35,566 nt of DNA from Clostridiales bacterium (GTDB taxonomy: Bacteria > Bacillota > Clostridia > Oscillospirales > Acutalibacteraceae): positions 1 to 35,566 of the forward strand of contig JAAYUL010000095.1 in NCBI GenBank assembly GCA_012517675.1, in the 5' to 3' direction. The notes beneath the pieces were generated by a model that was given only the letters and a program-made list of their open reading frames with translations, did no database searches and was not told the origin of the DNA. The position numbers were made by a program, and so were the translations under genes. Each line of letters opens with the position of its first letter. Position 1 is the first letter of the stretch. Positions 8,932 through 18,417 of the stretch are shown in pieces.

Positions 8932-9590
8932 TCACATTGGAACATATCTACAAAATCTATTATTCGCACGGGGTGGAGTTCCAGGCGTTGAAGGACGTCT
9001 CCCTGACCATTTCCGACGGGGATTTTATTGCGATTCAGGGAAAATCCGGGGCGGGAAAATCGACTTTGTTACATATCCTTGGAGGTATCGACGATTATGA
9101 TACGGGTACGTACCGGTTTAACGACACGAATGTCGCGGATTTCACCAACCATCAGCTGGCAAAATTGCGAAACAGCGAAATTGGTTTTGTTCTTCAGGAT
9201 TTTTCCCTGATCAATCACAAGTCCGTCTTGTTCAACGCCATGCTTCCACTCTATTTTAACAAAACTCCCGCAAAAGACATGAAACCAATGGCGCTGAACG
9301 CGCTCCGATTGGCGAGGATTGAAGATCAGGCAAAAAAACCGGCCAACCAGCTTTCCGGCGGCCAGCGGCAAAGGGTTGCAATTGCCCGCGCAATTATCAA
9401 TAATCCCAGTGTGATTTTGGCGGACGAGCCAACCGGTTCTCTGGATACGGAAACCTCGGCCCAAATTATGGACCTGCTGATGTCCCTAAACAAACAGGGA
9501 ATCACTTTAGTTGTCGTCACGCATGATAACACCGTCGCCGGTTATGCTCATAGAATCATCACGCTGCGGGACGGGGAAATCCTATCATAA
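8928..9590 (+). CDS. ABC transporter ATP-binding protein, LolD/MacB type
   Basis: [46 protein letters not shown]. Confidence 0.96.
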   Translation: MITLEHIYKIYYSHGVEFQALKDVSLTISDGDFIAIQGKSGAGKSTLLHILGGIDDYDTGTYRFNDTNVADFTNHQLAKLRNSEIGFVLQDFSLINHKSVLFNAMLPLYFNKTPAKDMKPMALNALRLARIEDQAKKPANQLSGGQRQRVAIARAIINNPSVILADEPTGSLDTETSAQIMDLLMSLNKQGITLVVVTHDNTVAGYAHRIITLRDGEILS

Positions 9591-9694
9591 AACCGCAAAT
9601 AGCAGCTACAAAAAAATTTTAATAAAAATATGAAAGCTCTGTCTGGAAAGCACGAAGATTACCCGACATGTAGCCCTGTTAGGAAGGTGAAAAG

Positions 9695-10081
9695 ATGAAA
9701 TGGAAAGTTTTATTTCTGCTGGCGATCCCATTGATGCTGGTTTCCTGCGCATCCAATCCTGTCTCTCGTAATGTTGAGGTTTTCTCAGGCGACCGCAAGA
9801 GTTCTTTGTGTAATACGGCGGAAACGGATAAAATCGTACGTTTTTTAGATATTTTAGGTCACTACAGCGTTTCCGATGATCCGCTTCCTTCAAAAACTCC
9901 GGACTATATTGTCAAAATACAGCCCGTGGACCGCGCGGGCAGAAGTATGGAATATAACATCTGGATCAAAGACGACAAAATCATTCTCCAGCCGCCGGAG
10001 ATGGAACAAGGCCCCGCCGCCAAACCGGGGGTGTCGGAATACCCGGCGAAGGACTTCTTGCAGCTTCTGAAAAAAGGGTAA
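9695..10081 (+). CDS. Small lipoprotein of unknown function
   Basis: MKWKVLFLLAIPLMLVSC lipobox; RBS AGGAAGGTG; last gene before terminator at 10091. Confidence 0.75.
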   Translation: MKWKVLFLLAIPLMLVSCASNPVSRNVEVFSGDRKSSLCNTAETDKIVRFLDILGHYSVSDDPLPSKTPDYIVKIQPVDRAGRSMEYNIWIKDDKIILQPPEMEQGPAAKPGVSEYPAKDFLQLLKKG

Positions 10082-10090
10082 ATCAGATGG

Positions 10091-10133
10091 AAAAGATTCC
10101 GCCCGTGTTGTGAAAACGGGGCGGAATCTTTTT
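10091..10133 (+). terminator. Intrinsic terminator
   Basis: AAAAGATTCCGCCC...GGGGCGGAATCTTTTT. Confidence 0.88.
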
Positions 10134-10251
10134 GCGATGCGCCTATCCCGCCGAGCCGGGCATTTTTATTTTCATGACCCCTTTCCCTTTATGGGAATCT
10201 GTGCTATGATGAAATAGAACAAATGTGCTTTATCAGAGGGAGGCGCGGAGG

Positions 10252-11478
10252 ATGGACAGAACCGTTTTGCACTGCGACTGCAACGGATTTTTTGCCTCTG
10301 TCGAATGTATTCTGCACCCGGAATACGCCGCCGTGCCCATGGCGGTGTGCGGAAACCCCGAAAACCGCCACGGCATTATTCTGGCAAAAAACGAGCTTGC
10401 CAAACGGTTCCACGTGCAGACGGCGGAAACCATCTGGCAGGCCAAACGCAAATGCCCGGAGCTGGTTCTGGCCCCGCCCCACCATGAAGAATACCGCAAA
10501 TATTCCAAACAAATCAACCGGATATTCCAGCGCTACACCGATCTGGTGGAACCGTTCGGCATTGACGAAAGCTGGCTGGACGTGACCGGCAGCCAAAAGC
10601 TGTACGGCAGCGGGAAACAGATCGCGGACGAGCTGCGCGCGGTCATCCGCCGGGAAATCGGGCTGACAATTTCCGTGGGTGTCTCCTTTAACAAAATTTT
10701 TGCAAAGCTCGGCAGCGACTATAAAAAGCCGGACGCCACCACAGTCATCAGCCGGGAAAACTGGCGGCAAATTCTTTTTCCCCTGCCGGTGAGCGCCCTG
10801 CTTTACGTGGGAAAAAGCGCTGCGGAAACACTCGCCAGACTGGGAATTCACACCATCGGGGACCTCGCCCAAAGCAGCAGAAAAATGATCGTCGGCCGTC
10901 TCGGCAAGCCGGACGGCGAGCTGCACGATTATGCCAACGGACTTGACACAAGCCCCGTTCGCAATTATCATGAGGAGAGGGATGTAAAGTCCGTCGGCAA
11001 CGGGATGACGTTCCGGCGCGATCTGGTCGGAACGGAGGACATCCGCCTTGCCGTCACCGTACTGGCCGACAGCGTCGCGGCGCGAATGCGCAAAAGCGGC
11101 GTGAAATGCTGGGCGGTGCAGGTTACCATCCGCAACCCCGCTTTTCATACCATCACACGGCAGAAAACGCTCCGCTCCCCCTCCTGTCTGGCCAAAGAAG
11201 TGGCGAAAGCCTCTATGGAGCTGGTGCTGGCCTCATGGAACCCAACCGCGCCCATCCGCATGCTGACCATTACCGCGCTGAACCTTACCCCGCAGGAAAG
11301 CTGCGGCGGGCAGCTCAGCTTTTTTGAGACGGAACGCGAGGAAGACCGAAAAAAGCAGGAGCAGCTGGAAACGGCGATGGACAAAATCCGCTCCCGGTTC
11401 GGCAGGGACGCGCTGACCTTCGGCGGCGTTCTGAAAAACGATATCGGCATGGAAGACCCGGCGGACCACAGCGATTGA
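10252..11478 (+). CDS. dinB: Y-family DNA polymerase IV-like
   Basis: MDRTVLHCDCNGFFASVECILHPEYAAVPMAVCG; YTDLVEPFGIDESWLDVT; ISVGVSFNKIFAKLGSDYKKP. Confidence 0.95.
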   Translation: MDRTVLHCDCNGFFASVECILHPEYAAVPMAVCGNPENRHGIILAKNELAKRFHVQTAETIWQAKRKCPELVLAPPHHEEYRKYSKQINRIFQRYTDLVEPFGIDESWLDVTGSQKLYGSGKQIADELRAVIRREIGLTISVGVSFNKIFAKLGSDYKKPDATTVISRENWRQILFPLPVSALLYVGKSAAETLARLGIHTIGDLAQSSRKMIVGRLGKPDGELHDYANGLDTSPVRNYHEERDVKSVGNGMTFRRDLVGTEDIRLAVTVLADSVAARMRKSGVKCWAVQVTIRNPAFHTITRQKTLRSPSCLAKEVAKASMELVLASWNPTAPIRMLTITALNLTPQESCGGQLSFFETEREEDRKKQEQLETAMDKIRSRFGRDALTFGGVLKNDIGMEDPADHSD

Positions 11479-11497
11479 AAACAAAGGAGAGACTGCC

Positions 11498-11923
11498 ATG
11501 AATATGAAGCGATTTGGAAATACGCTGATGCTCCGGATCGACCGGGGCGAGGAAATTCTTGCCTGCGTCACAAAAGCCTGTGAGCAGAACGGAATCCGCC
11601 TGGCCGGCATTTCCGCAATCGGCGCGGTGGACCACGCCGTGGTCGGACTTTACCGCGTGGAGGAAAGGGCCTATCATTCTCACGCGCTGGACGGCGAAAT
11701 GGAGCTGACGTCATTAACGGGAAACGTGACCACAAAAGACGGCGAGCTGTACCTGCATCTTCACGCTGTGCTTGCCGACGAACAGGGGCACGCGTTCGGC
11801 GGGCATCTGAACGAAGCGAGGGTCAGCGGCACCTGTGAAATGATGATCCAAATACTCGACGGAACGGTCGGGCGGTCGATCGACCCGAAAACCGGTTTGA
11901 ACCGGTGGGATTTTTCAGACTGA
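11498..11923 (+). CDS. PPC/DUF296-domain protein
   Basis: ISAIGAVDHAVVGLYRVEERAYHSHALDGEMELTSLTGNVTTKDGELYLHLHAVLADEQGHAFGGHLNEARVSGTCEM is typical of PPC domains. Confidence 0.88.
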   Translation: MNMKRFGNTLMLRIDRGEEILACVTKACEQNGIRLAGISAIGAVDHAVVGLYRVEERAYHSHALDGEMELTSLTGNVTTKDGELYLHLHAVLADEQGHAFGGHLNEARVSGTCEMMIQILDGTVGRSIDPKTGLNRWDFSD

Positions 11924-12008
11924 AACGATGTATCATCAGGCCCGGCTTGAAAAATCAAAGGACCGGTCTAATTCGGCTAAAATGGCACCGTCCAGCGTCA
12001 AAAACGCT

Positions 12009-12029
12009 CGGAATACGGAACGTATTCCG
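12009..12029. repeat. Short inverted repeat
   Basis: CGGAATACG-GAA-CGTATTCCG, intergenic. Confidence 0.6.
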
Positions 12030-12115
12030 ATGCCTTTTCCCTTGTCCGGTACAGTTTCACCCCGAAAATCCGTCGTTTTTATTGATCAAACAAGGCCTAT
12101 AAGGAGGAAATCAAA

Positions 12116-12409
12116 ATGGTAAAACACATTGTCATGTGGACACTGAAAGACGAGCAAAAAGCAAATGCCGAAAAAATTGCCGGAGAGCTGCAGGGAAAAT
12201 TCAAAAGCCTGCTCGGCGTGGTGGAAGGACTGACTGCCATAGAAATCGGGCAAAACTACAACGGCGGGAACTACGACATCGTCCTGTACTGCGAATTTAC
12301 CAATCGGGAAACTCAGGACGCCTATCAGAATCACCCCGCGCATGTGGCGATTAAGGGCCGCGTGCACGAGCTCACCTGCGCGCGCGAATGCGTGGATTAC
12401 GAGATCTGA
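12116..12409 (+). CDS. Dabb (stress-responsive alpha/beta barrel) domain protein
   Basis: MVKHIVMWTLKDEQKANAEKIAGELQGKFKSL...YDIVLYCEFTNRETQDAYQNHPAHVAI. Confidence 0.9.
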   Translation: MVKHIVMWTLKDEQKANAEKIAGELQGKFKSLLGVVEGLTAIEIGQNYNGGNYDIVLYCEFTNRETQDAYQNHPAHVAIKGRVHELTCARECVDYEI

Positions 12410-12420
12410 AAAAATCGCAC

Positions 12421-12455
12421 AAAAAACGGCATGGCGTTCGGCCATGCCGTTTTTT
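12421..12455. terminator. Bidirectional intrinsic terminator
   Basis: AAAAAACGGCATGGC-GTTCG-GCCATGCCGTTTTTT, perfect 15-bp stem between convergent genes. Confidence 0.9.
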
Positions 12456-12474
12456 GTTTCAACCGCGAAAAGCT

Positions 12475-13389
12475 CTATTTCAAAAAGCCTTCGATGATTT
12501 TCTCCTCCGCCTCTTTGCCGGTCAGACCGAATGTGCAAAGCTTTGTAATCTGTTCGCCCGCTATTTTCCCGATTGCCGCCTCGTGAATCAGCGCCGCGTC
12601 GGTGTTTTTTGCCGAAAGGCAGGGGGTCGCGTCGACGGAGCCGTTTTCGGCCAGAATGGCGTCGCACTCGGAATGCCCGGTGCAGCGGCTGTTCCCGACA
12701 ATCCGCGAGCTGTACCGCTGGCTCGAATGTCCCCTCGCGACGGAGCGCGACACGATATCCGCCTTGGAGTCCTCCCCATTCAAAATCACTTCAAAAGCGG
12801 TGTCAAGGCTGTCGCTTCCGTCGGTCAGCAGGCGTTCATGCACCAAATAAACGGCATGGTCCGCCAGGGTTGCGGATGTAACCCGGTTGGCTCTGTTGAC
12901 ACCGCGAATCTGCTCGGACTCCATCGTGACACTCGCGTTCTCCGCAAGCGAAAACTCGGTTTTCGTATTGATCTCCTTGCTGTCCGCATCGCCGGTTCCG
13001 ACATGCTTTTCAATATATTCGACATGCGCGTTTTTTTCAATAAAAAACCGGTGCGTCCCGCTGTGCGCCGTCGTTTCGTGGCCGTCCGCGTGGACCCCGC
13101 AGCCCGCGATGATCGTGACATCCGCGTTTTCGCCGATGTAAAAGAGATTCGTAACCGAATCCCGCAGGCCGGACTCAGTCACGCAGGCCGGGATATAGAC
13201 CGTTTCATTTTTCGTGCCCGGCTTGACGCGGATGGAGATGCCCGACTTGTCTTCCAGATCTGAAATCACAACATTGGCGGACGATTTTCTGCCGGCACAT
13301 GTTCCGTTTTCCCGCAGATTATAGGCGCCGTGAAACGTCCCTTTAAAGGATGATACGATGCCCAGCAGCTGCTCCGTAAAACTGTTCAT
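12475..13389 (-). CDS. SufB/SufD-family Fe-S assembly scaffold protein
   Basis: VYIPACVTESGLRDSVTNLFYIGENADVTIIAGCGVHADG...HSECDAILAENGSVDATPCLSAKNTDAALIHEAAIGKIAGEQ; ATGA overlap with upstream sufC. Confidence 0.88.
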   Translation of the reverse strand: MNSFTEQLLGIVSSFKGTFHGAYNLRENGTCAGRKSSANVVISDLEDKSGISIRVKPGTKNETVYIPACVTESGLRDSVTNLFYIGENADVTIIAGCGVHADGHETTAHSGTHRFFIEKNAHVEYIEKHVGTGDADSKEINTKTEFSLAENASVTMESEQIRGVNRANRVTSATLADHAVYLVHERLLTDGSDSLDTAFEVILNGEDSKADIVSRSVARGHSSQRYSSRIVGNSRCTGHSECDAILAENGSVDATPCLSAKNTDAALIHEAAIGKIAGEQITKLCTFGLTGKEAEEKIIEGFLK

Positions 13390-14111
13390 TTTCCGCACCC
13401 CTTTCCGACCGGGCAGACGCACCCCGAATCCTCTCCAAACAGTGCCGGAAGCACTTTGTCCGGCACGCCGTATTCCACAACGGTACCTGCGCTGATCACC
13501 GCAATGCGGTCCGCGATTTCAAGAATGCTTTTCTGATGCGATATGATCATCTGCGAAGCGGAAGAATCGGATTTCATTTCACGGAAAATATCGATCAACT
13601 TCTGAAAGCTCCACAGATCGATGCCGGCTTCCGGCTCGTCAAAAATATTGAACGGCGTCCGCCTTGCCAGAACGCTTGCGATTTCGATGCGCTTCAGCTC
13701 GCCGCCGGACAAGCTGGCATTGAGCTCCCGGTCGGCGTAATCGCACATGCAAAGCCCCACCATTCCGAGAAGCGATTTCAATTCATTCGCCGTAAGCTCC
13801 CTGCCGGCCGCTATGTTCAGCAGGACCCGAACGGTAATGCCTTTAAAACAAACCGGGCGCTGAAAGCCGGAGCTGATTCCCTTTTTCGCTTTGCCCGTCA
13901 CATCGAGGGCGGTGATATCCTGACCGTCGAGGATGATCTGACCGGAAGACGGCTGGTAGATGCCCGCGATAATTTTTGCGAGCGTGCTTTTCCCTCCGCC
14001 GTTGGGCCCGGTCACCACCAAAAGCTGCCCGTCTTCTATTTGAAGGTTGACGTCCTTCAAAATGAATTTCCCGTCGGGCGCTTGAAAGCAAATATCTTTT
14101 AATGTCAGCAT
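13386..14111 (-). CDS. sufC: SufC-like Fe-S assembly ATPase
   Basis: GPNGGGKSTLAKIIAGIYQPSSGQI, LSGGELKRIEIASVLAR, FNIFDEPEAGIDLWSFQKL; start at 14111 behind GGAAGGAG. Confidence 0.88.
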   Translation of the reverse strand: MLTLKDICFQAPDGKFILKDVNLQIEDGQLLVVTGPNGGGKSTLAKIIAGIYQPSSGQIILDGQDITALDVTGKAKKGISSGFQRPVCFKGITVRVLLNIAAGRELTANELKSLLGMVGLCMCDYADRELNASLSGGELKRIEIASVLARRTPFNIFDEPEAGIDLWSFQKLIDIFREMKSDSSASQMIISHQKSILEIADRIAVISAGTVVEYGVPDKVLPALFGEDSGCVCPVGKGCGK

Positions 14112-14233
14112 TTTTTCTCCTTCCAAACAGGCGAGACCTTGTTTATGGCCGTTTCATTTGGCTGATCCCGTTTTTCAAAATAAGAAAGCCCATTCGCCGG
14201 ATTTATTTTTTCCGGTCGGCTTCTCCTCATCCT

Positions 14234-14262
14234 ATTATTGTACTTCTATTTTTATTTGTCAA
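14234..14262 (-). promoter_or_regulatory. Promoter for sufC-sufBD pair
   Basis: Minus strand TTGACA-17 nt-AATAAT. Confidence 0.6.
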
Positions 14263-14350
14263 TTATTTCTTGTATTCCTGATTTTTCACGGCTCGCAGTG
14301 ACTGTTTTCGTTCCGGATGCGCCAATCAACGCATTTTCGGCTGTGCCGAC

Positions 14351-14392
14351 AAAAAATCGACCCTACCCGTTCGCAGGTGGGGCCGACTGATT
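14351..14392 (-). terminator. Intrinsic terminator of DUF3298 gene
   Basis: Minus strand TCGGCCCCACC..GGTAGGGTCGATTTTTT just after stop. Confidence 0.6.
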
Positions 14393-14394
14393 TG

Positions 14395-15090
14395 TCACTG
14401 CCGGCAGGAGGGCTGCCAGCCGATGATTCCGTAAGGAATCGTGAAAACCATGATGCCGGAGGAGTATGGCGCTATTTCGTACTGCTGGTAGTAAACAGCC
14501 AGCCCATCCGGCGTCAGGTAAAAGTGCTCCCCGTTGAAATACCGCACGATCAGCTTCCGGTAATCTTCAAACAGAACGCCCGGCTGATGCTTCATCATGC
14601 CGTCCGCCTGCTTCAGAATCTGCTCCAGCAGCAGGTTCCGATAACCGGCGCAGTAGCCGAAAATCTGCCGCAGCGTGAGAAGCCTCCCGCTTTTCAGGCT
14701 CCACGTGTCCGCGGAGCGTATCGTATTGCCGTGGGCCCCGCCGGTAAATTCATAGCGGTCACGGAAAGCACTCAGATAACAGTTTGCATTATAAGTAATT
14801 TCATAGTGCAAAACCGCGTCGTAGGGGTGAAACGGAAACGCATTGTTTTGGGAATCCCTGTACTGCAGAACCGCCCGGCGGTACAGCGCCGAACCGGAAT
14901 ACCGGATAAATTGGCCGACCTGCGCCCCGATCCTGGCGTTGATCCGGTTCTGCGCCGGGCGGTTCTCCGGTATTTCGACCTGCGGAAAAACCGCTTCTAT
15001 CGCAATGACCACCGTGCCTGCATATTGCAGTTTCCTGTAAAATTCGCGCATGGTAACGATCGCGCCGTCATTCATCATGCTGATCATCAT
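14395..15090 (-). CDS. DUF3298/DUF4163 (RsiV-like) domain protein
   Basis: RYEFTGGAHGNT...LTPDGLAVYYQQYEIAPYSSGIMVFTIPY; no signal peptide apparent. Confidence 0.8.
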   Translation of the reverse strand: MMISMMNDGAIVTMREFYRKLQYAGTVVIAIEAVFPQVEIPENRPAQNRINARIGAQVGQFIRYSGSALYRRAVLQYRDSQNNAFPFHPYDAVLHYEITYNANCYLSAFRDRYEFTGGAHGNTIRSADTWSLKSGRLLTLRQIFGYCAGYRNLLLEQILKQADGMMKHQPGVLFEDYRKLIVRYFNGEHFYLTPDGLAVYYQQYEIAPYSSGIMVFTIPYGIIGWQPSCRQ

Positions 15091-15223
15091 CCTTTCGCCC
15101 TATCTTATGCGAAAGGAGAGAAAAAGTGGAAGCCGCCCCCATTCCATGCCGGAAGAAGCTGCCCTTACACCCGTTCCGTTATGATTTTATCCCGGGGAAA
15201 TCTGCCGATCCGCGATAAAACCT

Positions 15224-17557
15224 TTAATTGATGCCGTCCCGCTGATTCTTCAGCTCAAGCACGATTTGCTCCGCGGATGCTTCGGGAGTCAGGAGCAGAC
15301 CGTCCGGCGTCACCTGCGCGCCGGCGCCGGTCACGGAAGCTGCTTCCCTGATATTGCGCACAAGCACCTTATACGGTTTTCCCCCCTGCGCGCGCAGAAC
15401 AATTCTGCCGCCCGTGCGCTTTGCCTGTGCCCGCAGTTCCGCCTTGCCCTGCGGCGCATATACCGTACAGCACGCCGTGCCGCCGTCTTCCAGGCCGACC
15501 AGCTGAAGCGTCACGTCCTGCGCGTAATCATAAACGACATCCCGTTCATTGTTCCCCACGGCGAGCAGCGTATTGGGGCGGACAAGCAGCGGAAGGCTGA
15601 AATAATCGTAAACACCCTGACGGTACCGGCCGCCCCGCACCGGATTCCCGGTGAAAAAGTCCAGCCATTCGCCCTCGGGCACATAATAGCTTGCCGCGCC
15701 TTTCTCATTGAAAATGGGCGCGACCAGCAGGCTTTCGCCCAGCATGTACCGGGTGTCGAGAAAACGGCAGGCCGGGTCGTCGAATTCCAGCACCATTGCG
15801 CGCAGCATCGGGATGCCGGTCTGCGACGTCTGCACGGCCTGTGCCCAAAGATAAGGCATCAGCCGGCAGCGCAGATTCGTGAAGAAGCGCAGAACGTCGA
15901 CCGCTTCCTCATCGAACAGCCACGGCACGCGGTAAGAGCTGCTGCCGTGCAGGCGGCTGTGTGTGGAAAGCAGTCCGAACGCGGCCCACCGTTTGTAAAG
16001 GTCGGGGGTGGCGGTTTTTTCAAAGCCGCTGATATCGTGGCTCCAAAAGCCGAAACCGGAAAGGCTCAGCGACAGGCCGCCGCGCAGGCTTTCCGCCATG
16101 GAAGCGTAGGTGCCCCAGCAGTCGCCGCCCCAGTGTACGGGAAACTGCTGGCAGCCCACCGTGGCGGAGCGGGCAAACACCGCCGCTTCGCCTTCGCCGC
16201 GCTCCGACCGGAGCAGGTCAAACACGCATTGATTGTAAAGATAAGGATAGAAATTGTGCATTTTCTGCGGGTCGGAGCCGTCGTGCCAGACCACGTCCGT
16301 CGGAATGCGCTCGCCGAAGTCGGTTTTAAAGCAGTCCACCCCCATGTCCAGCAGGGCACGCAGCTTGTCCCGGTACCAGCGGCAGGCGTCGGGATTCGTA
16401 AAATCCACCACTCCCATGCCCGCCTGCCAGCGGTCCCACTGCCAGACGTCTCCGTTTGCCTTTTCCACCAGATAATGGTGCTCCATGCCTTCCTGAAAAA
16501 GTCTGGATTTCTGCGCGATGTAGGGATTGATCCACACGCAGATTTTCAGCTCCTCTGCCTTCAGTCGCTTCAGCATGCCGCGGGGGTCGGGAAAGATTCT
16601 TTGATCCCACTCAAAATTGCACCATTCGCAGGCTTCCATCCAGAAAGCATCAAAATGGAACACATGCAGCGGCAGGTTGCGCTCGGCCATGCCGTCAATG
16701 AAACCGGTCACGGTTTTTTCATCGTAGCTTGTCGTAAAGGAGGTCGTCAGCCACAGGCCGAACGACCATGCCGGCGGCAGGGCCGGCATGCCGGTCAGCC
16801 TGCAATAATTTTGCAGGACCTCTTTTTTGTCCGCTCCGCCGATAAAAATATAGTCCAGCTGCTCCCCGGGAAGGGAAAACTGCACGCGCTCCACCTGTTC
16901 ACTGGCCACCTCGAACGAGATTTTCTCCGGATGGTTGACCAGGATGCCGTACCCCCGGCTGGTCAGATAAAACGGGATGTTTTTATAGGCAAGCTCCGAC
17001 GCCGTGCCGCCGTCGTCATTCCACATTTCAACCTGCTGGCCGTTTCTGCAAAAAGCGGTAAACCGTTCCCCAAGGCCATAGACATACTCTCCCGCGTCCA
17101 GCGAAAGCTGTTCCCGCAGATAGACGCCGCCGTCGGGAGCACAGATGCGCGCCGCGGCTTTCGGCGCGCTTTGCGTGCGGGGCGCGCCGTCCCAGGTGTA
17201 ACGAACGGAAAACGGCCGCCTCGTGATGACCGCCGCCGCACGGCCCGCGGTGAACACCAGCTTTTCCCCGTCCTGCTCAAAGGTGACGGGCGACGGTACG
17301 CGGTTCAAGTGAAAGGCCGGTCCCCGGGCGCGGACACCCTCGTAATGGCTGACGCGGACCCGAACCGTATCCGGCAAATCGGAGGTAAAGCGCAGGGTAA
17401 AAGCCGCCTGGTCCAGCGTTTGCCCGCGTCCGTCTGCAAATTCAGTGTAAACAAACACCGTCAGTTCCCCGTTTTCAAAACGTGCGTCGAATACCTGCTG
17501 CGGGTATAAAAATGAGTACCCGGGTTTTGTGATCCATTGTCCGTCTGTAAATTTCAT
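15224..17557 (-). CDS. yicI: GH31 alpha-xylosidase (YicI-like)
   Basis: MKFTDGQWITKPGYSF; PALPPAWSFGLWLTTSFTTSYDEKTV; MGVDCFKTDFGERIPTDVVWHDGSDPQKMHN; FPVHWGGDCWGTY; start chosen from AAGGAG spacing. Confidence 0.94.
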   Translation of the reverse strand: MKFTDGQWITKPGYSFLYPQQVFDARFENGELTVFVYTEFADGRGQTLDQAAFTLRFTSDLPDTVRVRVSHYEGVRARGPAFHLNRVPSPVTFEQDGEKLVFTAGRAAAVITRRPFSVRYTWDGAPRTQSAPKAAARICAPDGGVYLREQLSLDAGEYVYGLGERFTAFCRNGQQVEMWNDDGGTASELAYKNIPFYLTSRGYGILVNHPEKISFEVASEQVERVQFSLPGEQLDYIFIGGADKKEVLQNYCRLTGMPALPPAWSFGLWLTTSFTTSYDEKTVTGFIDGMAERNLPLHVFHFDAFWMEACEWCNFEWDQRIFPDPRGMLKRLKAEELKICVWINPYIAQKSRLFQEGMEHHYLVEKANGDVWQWDRWQAGMGVVDFTNPDACRWYRDKLRALLDMGVDCFKTDFGERIPTDVVWHDGSDPQKMHNFYPYLYNQCVFDLLRSERGEGEAAVFARSATVGCQQFPVHWGGDCWGTYASMAESLRGGLSLSLSGFGFWSHDISGFEKTATPDLYKRWAAFGLLSTHSRLHGSSSYRVPWLFDEEAVDVLRFFTNLRCRLMPYLWAQAVQTSQTGIPMLRAMVLEFDDPACRFLDTRYMLGESLLVAPIFNEKGAASYYVPEGEWLDFFTGNPVRGGRYRQGVYDYFSLPLLVRPNTLLAVGNNERDVVYDYAQDVTLQLVGLEDGGTACCTVYAPQGKAELRAQAKRTGGRIVLRAQGGKPYKVLVRNIREAASVTGAGAQVTPDGLLLTPEASAEQIVLELKNQRDGIN

Positions 17558-17670
17558 GCGCATGCTCCTTCTTTGATTGCGGCGCCGCCGAACGCGCCGA
17601 TCCACATTTCCGTATTAGTTTGCTCCGAATCCGCCGGCAATAACAGGCGCAAATCCGGCCTGTCCGTTTT

Positions 17671-18417
17671 TTATCGATAGACAATCCGCCTCGGTTCCCT
17701 GCCGTACGGATGGGCTTTGCAGACGCCGCCGAACCATTCATACGGAATATCGCGCTCATTTTTTCCTTCGCAGACCTCCTGTACGGCGTTTTTATGCGCT
17801 TCATACAGAGACGCGTCTTCCAACCCCCTGCCGTGCCCGGTTAAAATAAAGTCATATTCGCCGCGTATCCCCTTCAGCGCGTCCAGAGAATGCAGAAAAA
17901 CCTCCATCGGCAGGCTTTCGGGCAGCTGCATCCACGTTTGTTCAATCATGCTGTCCCCGGTAAACAGAATCCGGTCCCGGCGGTCCAGCAGGCAGATTCC
18001 GCCCGGCGTATGACCCGGGACCAGATAGACCTCCAGACCGATCCCGCCCAAATCGACGACATCCCCGGCCTGAATCGGCCGGAAGGCCGCCGGCTTTAAA
18101 TTCGCTTTTTCAATTGCCTCACGAAACATCGGTTCCTCAAAAAACTCCCGCGCCAGAGCCATGTCGTCCGGGTGAAGATACGCTTCCTCAAAATAGATGT
18201 TGCCATAAATATGGTCCGGATGCCCGTGCGTATTGACCACCATAAGCGGAAGCTTTGTGACGGTTTCCGCAATTTGCCTTACATTTTCATATCCGTTCAT
18301 CGTGTCGATGACCAGCGCCTTCTCCGTACCCGTCACAAGATATCCGGTCGCTTCGTCGTTGTCGTTCATCAGCCAAATATGGTCGTTGATCCGCTTCATT
18401 TTCACCCGTTCAAACAT
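17671..18417 (-). CDS. MBL-fold metallo-hydrolase
   Basis: VVNTHGHPDHIYGN, LVPGHTPGGICLLDRRDRILFTGDSM, LTGHG. Confidence 0.93.
   Translation of the reverse strand: MFERVKMKRINDHIWLMNDNDEATGYLVTGTEKALVIDTMNGYENVRQIAETVTKLPLMVVNTHGHPDHIYGNIYFEEAYLHPDDMALAREFFEEPMFREAIEKANLKPAAFRPIQAGDVVDLGGIGLEVYLVPGHTPGGICLLDRRDRILFTGDSMIEQTWMQLPESLPMEVFLHSLDALKGIRGEYDFILTGHGRGLEDASLYEAHKNAVQEVCEGKNERDIPYEWFGGVCKAHPYGREPRRIVYR

Noticed and set aside
12388-13263. 291-aa plus-strand ORF over SufBD-like gene
   Set aside because: Shadow ORF and runs through the terminator hairpin at 12421-12455.
15266-17509. 747-aa plus-strand ORF opposite the GH31 gene
   Set aside because: Shadow ORF from codon bias of the strongly recognised alpha-xylosidase; composition rich in Arg/His/Gln with no domain.
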